This document shows, in pieces, positions 8,415 to 18,262 of a DNA stretch of 64,000 nt. A program made the translations under genes and the position numbers. The number at the start of each line of letters is the position of its first letter. The stretch's first letter is position 1. Under the pieces are notes generated by a model, which had not been told where the DNA came from, did not search any database, and was given only the letters and a program-made list of their open reading frames with translations. The DNA is from Clostridia bacterium (lineage in GTDB: Bacteria; Bacillota; Clostridia; Lachnospirales; Lachnospiraceae), in NCBI GenBank assembly GCA_910576325.1, contig CAJTIM010000009.1, positions 101,405 to 165,404 on the forward strand, written 5' to 3'.

Positions 8415-9293
8415 CTAATTTTCCCCAAACACCTGCTTTTTCAGCCGAATCCCGGTGGGGGTTGCCGCCAGTCCGGCCTGGGAGGTTTCTTTCAAGGAAC
8501 AGGGAAGCATATCCCCCACCTGGCGCATGGCAAGTACGCACTCGTCCACCGGAATTTTGCTTTCCACTCCGGCAAGAGCCATCTCCGCAGAGGTAAAAGC
8601 AATGGCAATCCCCGATACATTCCGCTTAATACAGGGAATCTCCACCAGGCCGGCTACCGGATCGCAGACTAGGCCAAGCTGATTTTTGATGGCCATAGCA
8701 CAGGCCTGGGCGGCTTGTCCGGGCGTTCCGCCAAAGAGTTCAACCAAAGCGGCGGCAGCCATTGCGGAGGCCGATCCACATTCTGCCTGGCATCCTCCCT
8801 GAGCACCGGCGATGGAGGCGTTGCGAGCAATCACCATCCCAACCGCCCCGGCCGTAAAAAGAGCCATCACGGCGGCATGCTCATCACATCGTCCTTCCTC
8901 CAGCATGGAAATCACCGTGCCGGGCAGGATGCCGCAGGAGCCGGCGGTAGGAGAGGCCACAATCTTTCCCATAGCCGCGTTATACTCTGACACGGCAATT
9001 GCCCGTGCCATAGCGTGATTCAAAAAACTTCCCGTAATTCCGCCCCCAGCGGCATAAGCCTCCATTTTTGCGGCATCGCCTCCGGTTAGGCCGGAGGTGG
9101 AGCGAAGCTTCGGATTCTTCCCCTCCTTTACGGCCTCCTGCATGACATGCAGGCTTTCTTTCATACGGTCATAGAGATCTTCCTTTGGGATCTCCATCTG
9201 CTCCGCCTGGTCGGAGAGTACCAGGGCGGAAATGGGTATTTGTTTTTCTTCTGCGGCTTTGCAGATTGCCGCAATGGAATCATAGTCCAACAT
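8415..9293 (-). CDS. sdaAA: L-serine dehydratase, iron-sulfur-dependent, alpha subunit
   Basis: 292 residues. Converts L-serine to pyruvate and ammonia with a labile [4Fe-4S] cluster. The family signature is visible: SPTAGSCGILPGT (about 113-125), NASIAGAQGGCQAECGSA near 160 and VCDPVAGLVEIPCIKRN near 213, with cluster cysteines in CGILPG, CQAECG and the VCDP/IPC region. It is the third gene of a minus-strand operon after the transporter and the beta subunit, giving serine import followed by deamination. It is convergent with the SIS gene. Confidence 0.95.
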   Translation of the reverse strand: MLDYDSIAAICKAAEEKQIPISALVLSDQAEQMEIPKEDLYDRMKESLHVMQEAVKEGKNPKLRSTSGLTGGDAAKMEAYAAGGGITGSFLNHAMARAIAVSEYNAAMGKIVASPTAGSCGILPGTVISMLEEGRCDEHAAVMALFTAGAVGMVIARNASIAGAQGGCQAECGSASAMAAAALVELFGGTPGQAAQACAMAIKNQLGLVCDPVAGLVEIPCIKRNVSGIAIAFTSAEMALAGVESKIPVDECVLAMRQVGDMLPCSLKETSQAGLAATPTGIRLKKQVFGEN

Positions 9294-9349
9294 ATATTTA
9301 CTCCTTAATTGATAAACAAATGTGAATAATCAGCAATTCTTCGCCGTAT

Positions 9350-10009
9350 TTAAATTGCCCGAATTAATACAACATTAATAATATTGGGAAGAATCCGCAG
9401 GCTTTGTATCAACGTTTCCTCCACGTCTCCGTCCACTTCAATTGTCATTACCGCCTCGCCGCCTTTTTTCGGTCGGGTCAGACGGAAGTTGCCGATATTG
9501 GTTCCCGAATAAGCCATAAAATTCGTCACGGCCGCAATTGTGCCCGGTCTGTCATGGTGGAGCACCATCAATGTATTATACTGACCGGTAAAGGAAACCT
9601 CCATTCCGTTGATCTCCGTAACCAGTATATTGCCGCCGCCGATACTGGCTCCCTGTACCAAGCACTCGGCTCCGTGCTCGCCCTTTAGATGAATCCGTGC
9701 CGTATTGGGATGGGCGCCGGGAATATCCTCCGCGGTGAAGGAATACGCAAGCCCTTCTTCATCCGCAAGACTTAGGGAACGTCGGATGCGCTCATCGTAA
9801 GAATGCATTCCCATTATTCCGGCAATCAGCGCTTTATCCGTACCGTGTCCCCGATAGGTCTGTGCAAAGGAACCGGACAGCCGGATATCCGCCCAGACTG
9901 CCCTCTCCTCCAGGATTTTCCAGGCCACACGCCCCAGACGCACGGCTCCGGCCGTATGAGAGCTGGAAGGGCCAATCATGACAGGGCCTATAATATCAAA
10001 TACGTTCAT
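9350..10009 (-). CDS. sdaAB: L-serine dehydratase, iron-sulfur-dependent, beta subunit
   Basis: 219 residues. It begins MNVFDIIGPVMIGPSSSHTAGA, the classic SdaAB N-terminus, and ends in an ACT-like regulatory domain (HHDRPGTIAAVTNFMAYSGTNIGNF, about 150-174). I chose the start at 10009 by this family N-terminus and a GAGG site; the open frame extends 38 codons upstream with no family similarity. It lies between the transporter (91 bases upstream) and sdaAA (56 bases downstream). Confidence 0.95.
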   Translation of the reverse strand: MNVFDIIGPVMIGPSSSHTAGAVRLGRVAWKILEERAVWADIRLSGSFAQTYRGHGTDKALIAGIMGMHSYDERIRRSLSLADEEGLAYSFTAEDIPGAHPNTARIHLKGEHGAECLVQGASIGGGNILVTEINGMEVSFTGQYNTLMVLHHDRPGTIAAVTNFMAYSGTNIGNFRLTRPKKGGEAVMTIEVDGDVEETLIQSLRILPNIINVVLIRAI

Positions 10010-10100
10010 ATTATTTTCCTCTTTTTTGAAAAATTTGCAATTGTTCAGACAGCTTATGCATCCCTTTATGTTTGTCCTTTTACTAACTGAACTGTTACAT

Positions 10101-11300
10101 TTATTTTTTAATCCATTTTTCATAAATGGTATTTACAATGATACCAATGGCATTATCCCCGGATACGTTACAGGCAGTTCCAAAAGAATCCTGGGTGATA
10201 TAGAGGGCCACCATAATCGCACAGATAGGCCCGTCCGGGTTGCCTGCCTCCGCGCCGAAAATCATATAGAGAAACGGCAGGGCCGTCATAATCGAGCCGC
10301 CCGGAGCGCCGGGAGAAGCCACCATAGCAATCCCCAGAGTCATGATAAAGGGGATCACCGTCCCAAGACTGATAGGAAGCTGATTCATCAGACACACGGC
10401 TGTAGCGCAGGCCGTGATGGTGATCATAGAGCCTGCCATATGAATATTGGCGCACAGGGGAACCACAAAATTGCGGATCTGCTCAGATACGCCGTCATTT
10501 TTGGCACATTCCAGGTTGACCGGAATCGTGGCTGCTGAGGACTGGGTGCCCAGTGCGGTTGTATACCCGGGAATCTGATTTCGTATAAGGGTAACGGGAT
10601 TCTTCTTACTGATGCTCCCGGCAATGATAAACTGAATGGTGATACAAATGAGATGCATAAGAATCACCACCAGGAACACTTTCCATAAAATACTTAAAAT
10701 TGCAAAGGTTTTTCCCGACTTGGTCATATCTGTAAAAGTTCCGCAGATATAAAGGGGCAGAAGTGGAATAATAACGGTGTGAAGCACCTTGTCAATGACA
10801 CCGGAAAAATCCTTCATGCCGTTGTAGAGGCTGTTTCCCATTTCCTTCCCTCTCATGGTGGACAGACACAGGCCCAGTACGAAAGCAAGAGCGACTGCGG
10901 ACAGGGTGTCCAGAAGGGGCTGCAGCTGAATACTGAAATAGGAGCTTAAGGAATTGTCCGCCGTCGCTGCAATCTGTTCCATTGCCTCCGGACTCATAAA
11001 GCTTGGGAACAATCCGCTTGCCACCAGATAAGAGCAGGTTCCGGCAATCAGCGTAGAGCCGTAGGCAAGGCAGACGGTTATGATAAGCAGCTTTCCGGCT
11101 CCCTGGCTCAGATCCGCAATTCCCATCGTTACATAGGCGACAATCATCAGCGGAATAATAAATTTCAAAAAGGTGCTGAACAGGCCGGAGGCAGTTACAA
11201 CTACCCGGCAGATACTTTCAGGCAGGAACTGTCCGAACAAAATACCAAGAATAATGGCAATGATGAGCTTCGGCACAAGGCCCAGTTTTTTCTTCTCCAT
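10101..11300 (-). CDS. Dicarboxylate/amino acid:cation symporter (probable serine/threonine uptake)
   Basis: 399 residues, DAACS/SstT-like family with about eight membrane segments. The serine-rich re-entrant hairpin is seen as TALGTQSSAATIPVNL and the second as ASPGAPGGSIMTALPF. Asn/Asp residues near the C-terminus (SGDNAIGIIV) match the substrate and sodium site. Start 11300 follows GGAGGG; an in-frame ATG at 11315 lacks it. Operon position with sdaAB-sdaAA makes L-serine (or threonine) the likely substrate; that part is inference from context. Confidence 0.88.
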   Translation of the reverse strand: MEKKKLGLVPKLIIAIILGILFGQFLPESICRVVVTASGLFSTFLKFIIPLMIVAYVTMGIADLSQGAGKLLIITVCLAYGSTLIAGTCSYLVASGLFPSFMSPEAMEQIAATADNSLSSYFSIQLQPLLDTLSAVALAFVLGLCLSTMRGKEMGNSLYNGMKDFSGVIDKVLHTVIIPLLPLYICGTFTDMTKSGKTFAILSILWKVFLVVILMHLICITIQFIIAGSISKKNPVTLIRNQIPGYTTALGTQSSAATIPVNLECAKNDGVSEQIRNFVVPLCANIHMAGSMITITACATAVCLMNQLPISLGTVIPFIMTLGIAMVASPGAPGGSIMTALPFLYMIFGAEAGNPDGPICAIMVALYITQDSFGTACNVSGDNAIGIIVNTIYEKWIKK

Positions 11301-11621
11301 GATACATCCCTCCATAAGAAAAATCTTTTGTGCATCTCTTTTCCGGGACCTAACTGTTGGTAGAAATAAGCTTATCAGGTCTGTCCGGGAAAGAGGAATG
11401 TCTTTGATATAAAGACAAAATCTTGAAAAATGTATTTATAAGAAATACAATTACAGAATACCTTTTTATGGCAAAAAAAGCAAGGGGTATTTCAATTTAC
11501 GCGGTTTCCTTTCATAAAGGATAGCCGGGCGGGGAGAAATGTGCTACAATTCATTATAATTACAAGAGCGGGAAATTGCCGTCAATTGAAATATCAGGCT
11601 TTGGGGAAAGGCTCGTAAAGA
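11301..11621. other. Divergent intergenic region (321 bp)
   Basis: Separates the minus-strand serine operon from the plus-strand lipase. A candidate -10 TATAAT for the lipase is at 11555-11560 with no convincing -35. AT-rich stretches at 11420-11460 could hold the promoter of the serine operon, but I cannot place it with confidence. No ORF and no strong terminator or operator palindrome was seen. Confidence 0.4.
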
Positions 11622-12998
11622 ATGAAGAGGAAGATAAAGCTTCTTATAAGGGCACTGTTTTTTCCGTGCGCATTAAATTTTATACTTTTATCCGACGTGG
11701 TGAATCAGAAAATGTCCGCGTCTCAGATACCGTTTGCAGTCCGCATTGGGGTGTTAAGTATCCTCTGCGGTTATTTTCTGCTCATTTATCTGAGTCTTCT
11801 CGTGATGCCTGCCTTCGACCGGGTAAAGACAGGGCTTCGCGCCCGCATGATGCTGGGAGGCCGAGACCTGGTGTACGGCGGCCTTTACAGTATAGCTGCC
11901 CAAATAGCGGTCTTTCTAATTTTTTACATAAACAAAGCAGGGCCTTACGAGTTTGGAATCGGAGTATTGACAGCCAACGCAATTTTGGCATCCGCAGGAG
12001 CATTCCTCCTTATATTTGCGGGAGCCGTCCGAATTTTCTTCACCTCCCGCCGCCTGAGCATAGCCCGGCGCATTGTGATACTCCTGACCATGTGGATTCC
12101 CGCGGTAAATCTTTTTGTGCTCATCTATGCCTGCCGCCTGGTCTATGAGGAATACGATTTTGAACGGGAAAAAGTTCTTCTTCGGGAGCTTCGGGCAGAC
12201 ACAGAGCTTTGCCAAACCCGTTATCCTCTGCTGATGCTTCACGGCGTGGGCTTTCGGGATCTGAGATATTTCAACTACTGGGGAAGAATCCCGGCGGAGC
12301 TTATGCGAAACGGAGCGGTCATTTACTACGGCAATCAGGAGGCATTTGGAACCATAGCCTGCAACGGAGAGGACATCCGCACAAGAATTTTTGAGATCCT
12401 GAAGGAGACAGGAGCCGAAAAAGTCAATATCATCGCTCACTCCAAGGGAGGACTGGATGCCCGCTATGCCATTTCCACCCTGAAAATGGCGCCTTATGTA
12501 GCCTCCCTGACCACCATGAGCACACCCCACCGGGGATGCCGCTTTGTGGACTATGCCTGCCGTCTGCCGGAGGGACTGTACCGTTTTGTGGCCTCCTGCT
12601 TTGATCGGACCTTCGGAAAATTCGGGGATAAGAACCCTGATTTTTATACCGCCACCCATCAGTTTTCCACAAAAGCCAGCGCACAGTTTAACAGAGAAAA
12701 TCCCAATGCTCCGGGCGTCTATTACCAGAGTTACGCCTCCAAAATGAAATACCCCTGGAGTCATCTGCTGCTTGGAATTCCATGGTGCATCATACGCCCT
12801 CTGGAGGGGGACAACGACGGTCTGGTGAGCATAGAATCCGCAAAATGGGGTGATTTTCAGGAGGTGTTTACCAATCAGCGGACACGGGGAATATCCCATG
12901 GGGATATGATCGATTTGAAACGGGAGGATTACAAAGGATTTGATGTGGTAGAAGCTTATGTGCAGCTTACGGCAAAGCTGAAGGAGCGCGGATTTTAG
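11622..12998 (+). CDS. Membrane-anchored alpha/beta hydrolase, lipase-like
   Basis: 458 residues. The N-terminal third holds about four membrane segments (roughly 36-60, 86-103, 115-140, 150-172). It is followed by a charged linker and an alpha/beta hydrolase domain with the oxyanion segment LLMLHGVG (203-210) and nucleophile elbow AHSKGG (272-277, Ser274), as in triacylglycerol lipases. TPHRG and a C-terminal GDNDGLVSIESA, then SHGDM, give a plausible Asp/His. The catalytic domain follows an even number of segments, so it may face the cytosol. AAAGG lies 10 bases before the start. Substrate unknown. Confidence 0.8.
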   Translation: MKRKIKLLIRALFFPCALNFILLSDVVNQKMSASQIPFAVRIGVLSILCGYFLLIYLSLLVMPAFDRVKTGLRARMMLGGRDLVYGGLYSIAAQIAVFLIFYINKAGPYEFGIGVLTANAILASAGAFLLIFAGAVRIFFTSRRLSIARRIVILLTMWIPAVNLFVLIYACRLVYEEYDFEREKVLLRELRADTELCQTRYPLLMLHGVGFRDLRYFNYWGRIPAELMRNGAVIYYGNQEAFGTIACNGEDIRTRIFEILKETGAEKVNIIAHSKGGLDARYAISTLKMAPYVASLTTMSTPHRGCRFVDYACRLPEGLYRFVASCFDRTFGKFGDKNPDFYTATHQFSTKASAQFNRENPNAPGVYYQSYASKMKYPWSHLLLGIPWCIIRPLEGDNDGLVSIESAKWGDFQEVFTNQRTRGISHGDMIDLKREDYKGFDVVEAYVQLTAKLKERGF

Positions 12999-13041
12999 CA
13001 CAACATAAGATAAACTAATAATAACCATTAATAACATATAT

Positions 13042-13070
13042 TTTACTTATATCAACATGCATGTTAGAAT
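13042..13070 (+). promoter_or_regulatory. Candidate sigma-A promoter for leuCD
   Basis: TTTACT (13042-13047), 17-base spacer, TAGAAT (13065-13070), in an AT-rich 219-bp region before leuC. The roughly 140-base leader that follows shows no T-box and no obvious leucine-rich leader peptide. Confidence 0.5.
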
Positions 13071-13217
13071 ACATAAGGAAATCAAAGAATTTGCAATCCG
13101 CAGTATCCCTTACAAAATGAATCTGCAAACAAATGCACTTGCAACAGAAAATAAAGTTAAGCCAAAGGGAATGGAAAGGAATATTGCAGAACTAAAATAG
13201 CAGAAGGAGTATACAGT

Positions 13218-14486
13218 ATGGGAATGACAATGACACAGAAAATCCTGGCCGCCCACGCAGGACTTTCAGAAGTAAAGGCCGGACAGCTTATCGAAGCAGA
13301 TCTCGATCTGGTTCTTGGCAATGACATCACAACACCGGTAGCCATCCGCGAGATGGAAAAAATGAACAGCAAAGAAGTATTCCACAAGGATAAAATTGCC
13401 CTGGTAATGGATCATTTTATCCCCAACAAGGACATCAAATCCGCCGAAAACTGCAAATGCGTCCGTAAATTTGCCTGCAAACATGAAGTAAGCAACTACT
13501 TCGACGTAGGAGAGATGGGCATCGAGCACGCCCTCCTTCCGGAAAAGGGACTCACCGTAGCAGGCGACTGCATCATCGGCGCAGACTCCCACACCTGCAC
13601 CTACGGCGCTCTGGGAGCCTTCTCCACAGGCGTAGGCAGCACCGACATGGCCGCAGGCATGGCAACCGGCAAGGCATGGTTCAAGGTTCCCTCCGCCATC
13701 CGATTCAACATCATAGGAAAGCCCTCCAAATGGGTCAGCGGCAAAGACGTCATTCTCCACATCATCGGCATGATCGGCGTAGACGGAGCACTCTACAAAT
13801 CAATGGAATTTACAGGCGAAGGCATCAAAAACCTGTCAATGGACGACCGCTTCACCATAGCAAATATGGCAATCGAAGCAGGCGGAAAGAACGGCATCTT
13901 CCCGGTAGACGATCTAGCAAAAGCATACATGAAAGAACACTCCGCAAGAGAATACAAAATATACGAAGCAGATCCGGACGCAGAGTACGATGAGGAATAC
14001 ACCATCGACTTAAGCACCCTGAAATCCACGGTAGCCTTCCCCCATCTGCCTGAAAACACAAAAACCATCGACGAGATCACCGAAGACATCGCCATCGACC
14101 AGGTAGTAATCGGCTCCTGCACCAACGGCCGCATGGACGATCTGCGCGCCGCAGCCCAAATCTTAAAAGGCCGAAAAGTAAAAAAAGGCCTTCGCTGCAT
14201 CGTGATTCCGGGAACACAGAAAATCTACATGGATGCTATGGAAGAAGGACTGTTAAAAATTTTCATCCAGGCCGGAGCTGCCGTAAGCACCCCCACCTGC
14301 GGCCCCTGTCTTGGCGGCTACATGGGAATCCTGGCAGCGGGAGAGCGCTGCGTATCCACCACAAACCGAAACTTTGTAGGCCGGATGGGACACGTAGATT
14401 CCGAAGTTTACCTGGCAAGCCCTGCGGTAGCGGCCGCCAGCGCAGTAACAGGCAAAATATCCGCACCGGAAGAGCTTGGTTTATAA
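13218..14486 (+). CDS. leuC: 3-isopropylmalate dehydratase large subunit
   Basis: 422 residues, the length of the archaeal/clostridial short-form aconitase-family large subunit. Isomerises 2- to 3-isopropylmalate in leucine synthesis using a [4Fe-4S] cluster. Cluster motifs are GSCTNGR (near 297-303) and PTCGPCLGG (near 357-365), and [13 protein letters not shown] near 120 is conserved in the family. Strong AGAAGGAG site. leuD follows after 51 bases. leuA is 19 kb away under separate T-box control, and leuB is not in the window. A related substrate such as homoaconitate cannot be excluded. Confidence 0.93.
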   Translation: MGMTMTQKILAAHAGLSEVKAGQLIEADLDLVLGNDITTPVAIREMEKMNSKEVFHKDKIALVMDHFIPNKDIKSAENCKCVRKFACKHEVSNYFDVGEMGIEHALLPEKGLTVAGDCIIGADSHTCTYGALGAFSTGVGSTDMAAGMATGKAWFKVPSAIRFNIIGKPSKWVSGKDVILHIIGMIGVDGALYKSMEFTGEGIKNLSMDDRFTIANMAIEAGGKNGIFPVDDLAKAYMKEHSAREYKIYEADPDAEYDEEYTIDLSTLKSTVAFPHLPENTKTIDEITEDIAIDQVVIGSCTNGRMDDLRAAAQILKGRKVKKGLRCIVIPGTQKIYMDAMEEGLLKIFIQAGAAVSTPTCGPCLGGYMGILAAGERCVSTTNRNFVGRMGHVDSEVYLASPAVAAASAVTGKISAPEELGL

Positions 14487-14537
14487 AATAAAACAAAAAA
14501 CAATAAAATTTCCGAACAAAGACAGGAGAACATATCT

Positions 14538-15023
14538 ATGCAGGCAAAAGGAAAAGTATTCAAATACGGAGACAATGTAGACACCGACGTAATCATCCCG
14601 GCCAGATATCTGGCCATAGCAGATCCAAAAGAACTGGCCGAACATTGCATGGAAGACATAGACAAAGATTTCGTCCGCAAAGTACACCCCGGCGACATCA
14701 TGGTAGCAAACAAAAACTTCGGCTGCGGCTCCTCCCGGGAGCACGCCCCCCTGGTCATCAAAGTATCCGGCATCTCCTGCGTCATCGCCGAAACCTTCGC
14801 CCGGATCTTTTACCGCAACGCCATCAACATCGGCCTCCCCATCATCGAGTGCCCGGAAGCCGCAAGAGACATCAAAGACAGCGACGAAGTAGAAGTAGAC
14901 TTTGACAGCGGAACCATCCGCAACCTCACCACGGGAAAACAATACCAGGGTCAAGCCTTCCCCAAATTTATGCAGCGCATAATCAAAGCAGAAGGCCTAA
15001 TAAACTACATCAACGAAAAATAA
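14538..15023 (+). CDS. leuD: 3-isopropylmalate dehydratase small subunit
   Basis: 161 residues, swivel domain of the LeuCD enzyme. It shows [15 protein letters not shown] (about 11-25) and [13 protein letters not shown] (about 58-70), the substrate-binding signature. AGGAG precedes the start. Codon use in leuCD is markedly C-ending compared with the neighbouring operon. A large palindromic element begins 50 bases after the stop. Confidence 0.95.
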   Translation: MQAKGKVFKYGDNVDTDVIIPARYLAIADPKELAEHCMEDIDKDFVRKVHPGDIMVANKNFGCGSSREHAPLVIKVSGISCVIAETFARIFYRNAINIGLPIIECPEAARDIKDSDEVEVDFDSGTIRNLTTGKQYQGQAFPKFMQRIIKAEGLINYINEK

Positions 15024-15073
15024 AAAGACAGCAAGCATCCCAAAAACAAACCACAGTACCACCGCCAACCAGA

Positions 15074-15291
15074 GGTTTTGAGAGAAAAGAGGCCCCCGGG
15101 CTTTTCCGATATCAGGTGTCCGGCTGTTCGCGTACAGTCTGTCTGAAATTGGCGAACTAACGTCAAAAAACTCCAACAGGCGCAGCCTGTCAAATCCAAA
15201 AACCGTTAGTCCGACAAGAGCAGACAGACTGTACGCGAACCGTCCGAACACAGATATGGAAAAGTCCGGGGGCCTCTTTTCTCTCAAAACC
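15074..15291. repeat. Long palindromic intergenic element, copy A
   Basis: Imperfect inverted repeat of 218 bp between the convergent leuD and chemoreceptor genes. The outer 34 bases (15074-15107) pair with 15258-15291 with a single G-T wobble. The inner arms carry the family core (TTTTCCGATATC, then GTGTCCGGCTGTTCGCG on the left; GTACGCGAAC, then CCGAACACAGATAT on the right) with conserved asymmetric mismatches. An apical ACAGGC-GCA-GCCTGT hairpin (about 15175-15190) closes it. Relatives are at 31427, 37160 and 47062. It may act as a two-way terminator here, but the conserved core suggests more than that. Confidence 0.85.
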
Positions 15292-15299
15292 GACCCCCT

Positions 15300-16886
15300 T
15301 TAAAGATTATCAAACACCACCGTCTCCTCCTTCAACTCCCCAACAATAGCCTGATTCACCCCCATCCTCTGCGTAATATCCTCCATATCAATCACCAAAC
15401 TCCTCGTACTGTCCGCAACCCCCGAAATCCCGGAAGCGCCTTCCCCAATCACCGTCGTAATCGCCCCAATCGACTCCACAATCCCGGACATAGACCCCCG
15501 CAAATGCTCCGTCCGCTCCTTAAAATTATCCATCGACTGCTTGATATAAGCCGCATCCTCCTGATACTGCTTCCCCGACCGCACAAACTCCTGAAACTCC
15601 TTCAAAATAGAGCTGTTCATATAATCCACCAGATTCTGCGCATTCTGAGAAAGATTATAAACAGCGGAAGTAACAACCGAATTAATCTCCTGAATCCGAT
15701 TGGCCGCATCACTGCTGGAATTGGCAAGCTGTCGGATTTCCTTTGCAACCATAGAAAAGCCCTTGCCCGCGGCCCCTGCATTAGCCGCCTCTACCGTAGC
15801 ATTCAGGGCAATCAGCCGGGTAGTCTGTGAAATTTTCAAAATCTCATCCGTAAGACTGTTCACCTGGTCCACACTACGGCTCTGAGCAATCGCTTCATTT
15901 AAAGATTCCAAAATATCCGCCGCCTTAGCGCTGGTAACCTCCACATTCGTCTTAGCCGACTGCTCCAGATCATCCGCCCGTGCCTTCATAGCCACGGAAT
16001 ATGCCGTAATACTTGCACATTCCTCCGCCGTACCGTGGGCATCCCGGTTCACTTCCTCAGCGCTTGCCGTAATCACAGCGGCATTGCTGGCCACCTCCTG
16101 AATCGTTGACGAGAGCTGCTGCATCAGATTGGACAGATCCGACACACTTTCCCGCGAAGTAGCCGTTCGCTTGCGTACCTCACTCGTCATATCATCAATG
16201 CGGTCCGAACTTTCGCGAATCGTACTCAAAATACTCTTAATGGGCGTCACAACATATTTCAGAATTAAAGAAATGGTTCCAAACACAAGGGCCGTACAGA
16301 TGGCAATGGAAAGAACACTGACAATCAGAGAAATCACATATACCGCCGAGAGCTGTCCTCTGGCATCGGAAGTCTGCTCACTGATGGAAGCATCAAGGGC
16401 GTCAATGCTGGCCTCAATGGTTCCGGCAAAAAGAGCCACATCCTCATTGGCGAGAAGATAAGCTTCCTGTGTTTTATGACCGGCGCTCTTACACACCAGA
16501 TTGACCAAAGCATGCTTAAAGGAATCATAGGCGGACAAAAGAGCCTCATACTCCTTTCGGTCCTCCTCCGTAACAAAGCCTTCATACTCCAGGAGCATAT
16601 TGTCCAATAAGGCTTCCTCCTCCTTGATCTCATTTACCACCGTAATCATCGTATTATAATCCGTTGCCACAATGTGGGAGAGCGCCAGATTATGTATATT
16701 CATGGCAGATTCGGAAATCTCTGCAAGCCGGCTTTTCCCTGACATCAGATTATCCGCAATATTTGCTGCATTGGAATTGACATTATGTATATTGATAACA
16801 GCTAAGGCATTGGAAATAAGCGCCACAATCCCCAGAAGGGCAATGGGCAGAATTAAGCGCCGTTTGAGGCTGATTTGTTTTGTCAT
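15300..16886 (-). CDS. Methyl-accepting chemotaxis protein
   Basis: 528 residues. Order: membrane segment (about 10-32), periplasm-facing four-helix sensor region (about 33-200), second membrane segment (about 187-215), HAMP-like linker, then a long coiled-coil signalling domain. The hairpin tip region is visible as ISQTTRLIALNATVEAANAG. GGAGG sits before the ATG at 16886; the frame stays open for 40 more codons upstream without a site. It lies 137 bases downstream of a sugar-binding lipoprotein on the same strand, so it may transmit chemotaxis toward that ligand, by inference. Confidence 0.92.
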   Translation of the reverse strand: MTKQISLKRRLILPIALLGIVALISNALAVINIHNVNSNAANIADNLMSGKSRLAEISESAMNIHNLALSHIVATDYNTMITVVNEIKEEEALLDNMLLEYEGFVTEEDRKEYEALLSAYDSFKHALVNLVCKSAGHKTQEAYLLANEDVALFAGTIEASIDALDASISEQTSDARGQLSAVYVISLIVSVLSIAICTALVFGTISLILKYVVTPIKSILSTIRESSDRIDDMTSEVRKRTATSRESVSDLSNLMQQLSSTIQEVASNAAVITASAEEVNRDAHGTAEECASITAYSVAMKARADDLEQSAKTNVEVTSAKAADILESLNEAIAQSRSVDQVNSLTDEILKISQTTRLIALNATVEAANAGAAGKGFSMVAKEIRQLANSSSDAANRIQEINSVVTSAVYNLSQNAQNLVDYMNSSILKEFQEFVRSGKQYQEDAAYIKQSMDNFKERTEHLRGSMSGIVESIGAITTVIGEGASGISGVADSTRSLVIDMEDITQRMGVNQAIVGELKEETVVFDNL

Positions 16887-16975
16887 GGTAATACCTCCAA
16901 AATATTTGCTGCAATATTCAAGTATGCGCTTCGCAGACGCACAGCTGACACGAATCTCAAGGGTGCGGCGATGTA

Positions 16976-17027
16976 CTAGTAGTCCGTACCGGAAATTCTT
17001 GTGCATATTTCTGATACGGACTACTAG
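16976..17027 (-). terminator. Perfect hairpin over the end of the binding-protein gene
   Basis: Arms 16976-16988 and 17015-17027 are a perfect 13-bp inverted repeat (CTAGTAGTCCGTA) with a 26-base loop. The right arm contains the stop codon of the binding-protein gene. There is no long T run, so it may be an attenuator or mRNA-stability element that lowers chemoreceptor expression relative to the binding protein. Confidence 0.6.
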
Positions 17028-18262
17028 GGCGCCGTGATATCCTCCACCATCTTGTCAAGCTGCTCCTGAATCCCCTGCCCGGTGGGATTGCCGGCGGCCA
17101 TATTCCCGGCAAAGACGGTTACAGGGTCCCAAAAATTCCCGCCCAGACGCTGCACTGTGGAAAATTCCGACTGGCTGAGGAGAGCGGAGATAGCGGGGGA
17201 GCTTTGCACCTCCTGGGAAGACGCCGCATTTTTGTTGGCAGGACCCTGTCCCCGCAGCTCAAAACGAAGCTTCTGGTTGGCTTCATTGGAAATCCACTCC
17301 GCCAGGCGGGAGGCCCACTCGTGAGATGCGGAGTAGGCGTTGACGCCGATAAGCTTATAGCCGGAGTAGGAGGCCATCTGAACCTGCTGCCCGCCGCAGG
17401 TGTAGGAGGGGAGCCTTGACGCTCCGTAGTCCGCACCCCAGGCTTCTTTTATGGCGATAGCGTTCCAGGTACCGCTGACGCCGGCGATAACCGTTCCGTC
17501 CTGCACGCCCTTTAGAAAGCCTTCGTCCGTGGTATTCAAAAACCCGGGGCTTTCGGCCAGGTTCAGCATGGACTGCGCCACATCGGTTCCGCGAATGGGA
17601 CCTTCCGTCCCGTTCCAGGTGCAGAAGTTGGTAATGCCGTCGTCGTTGAGACCTACTTCAAGTCCGGTATTTCCAAAGAAGGAATATACATACCATCCGG
17701 AGGACCAGTCCATCGTTACTTTCTTTTCCTGGGCTGCGGCGACTTCCAGCATCCGCTCCAGAGAGGAAATGTCCCCTTCCGTAAAATAGCGCTTATTATA
17801 ATAAAGAAAATATCCGTTATCCGCAGTCAGAGGATAAGCATACAGCGTATCCCCCACACAGGCGGCGTGAACGGCCTCCGAAAGATTGGCGGCTTTGATG
17901 GAATCCGCCGGCTCTACAGGCTCCAGGGCGCCTGCGGCTACCAGCGTATTCAATTGATCGTCCGCAAAGGCAAATACATCGGCGCCGTTTTCCAAATCAT
18001 TCATCAGCGCATCCATACAGTTGCTTTCACTCTGGGGGGAAAAGGTGATGTGAAAATCGGCCTCGCTTTGGTATTTTTGCTGAAAGCTTTCAAAAATCTG
18101 ACCCAGCAGGGCTTCGTCCTCCGCTGCGCCCCATACTAAAAGTTCTACCGTTTCCGGCGCTTTGGCTGTGCCGTCGGCCGCCTCCGGATCGGCTTTTTGG
18201 CATCCGGCAAGAGTAAGGCAGAGAAAAGCGGCCAGGATGCACAGATAAGTTCGTTTCTTCAT
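17024..18262 (-). CDS. Extracellular solute-binding lipoprotein, sugar type
   Basis: 412 residues. Signal peptide with lipobox LAGC (Cys about 21), so it is lipid-anchored outside the membrane. The mature part resembles family-1 maltodextrin/oligosaccharide-binding proteins: VELLVWGAAEDEALL (about 39-53), YAYPLTADNGYFLYYNKRYF (about 140-159), and GVSGTWNAIAIKEAWG near 270. No transporter permease is encoded next to it; a chemoreceptor follows instead. It could feed an ABC importer elsewhere or serve mainly in taxis. Start supported by GGAGA. Confidence 0.88.
   Translation of the reverse strand: MKKRTYLCILAAFLCLTLAGCQKADPEAADGTAKAPETVELLVWGAAEDEALLGQIFESFQQKYQSEADFHITFSPQSESNCMDALMNDLENGADVFAFADDQLNTLVAAGALEPVEPADSIKAANLSEAVHAACVGDTLYAYPLTADNGYFLYYNKRYFTEGDISSLERMLEVAAAQEKKVTMDWSSGWYVYSFFGNTGLEVGLNDDGITNFCTWNGTEGPIRGTDVAQSMLNLAESPGFLNTTDEGFLKGVQDGTVIAGVSGTWNAIAIKEAWGADYGASRLPSYTCGGQQVQMASYSGYKLIGVNAYSASHEWASRLAEWISNEANQKLRFELRGQGPANKNAASSQEVQSSPAISALLSQSEFSTVQRLGGNFWDPVTVFAGNMAAGNPTGQGIQEQLDKMVEDITAP

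Noticed and set aside
11916..13037. 373-codon minus-strand frame antisense to the lipase-like gene
   Set aside because: No ribosome site or domain; the plus-strand gene has a nucleophile elbow and membrane segments.
15074..15291. Integron attC site
   Set aside because: Imperfect palindrome with conserved bulges is attC-like, but no RYYYAAC/GTTRRRY end boxes, no integrase gene and no cassette array are seen.
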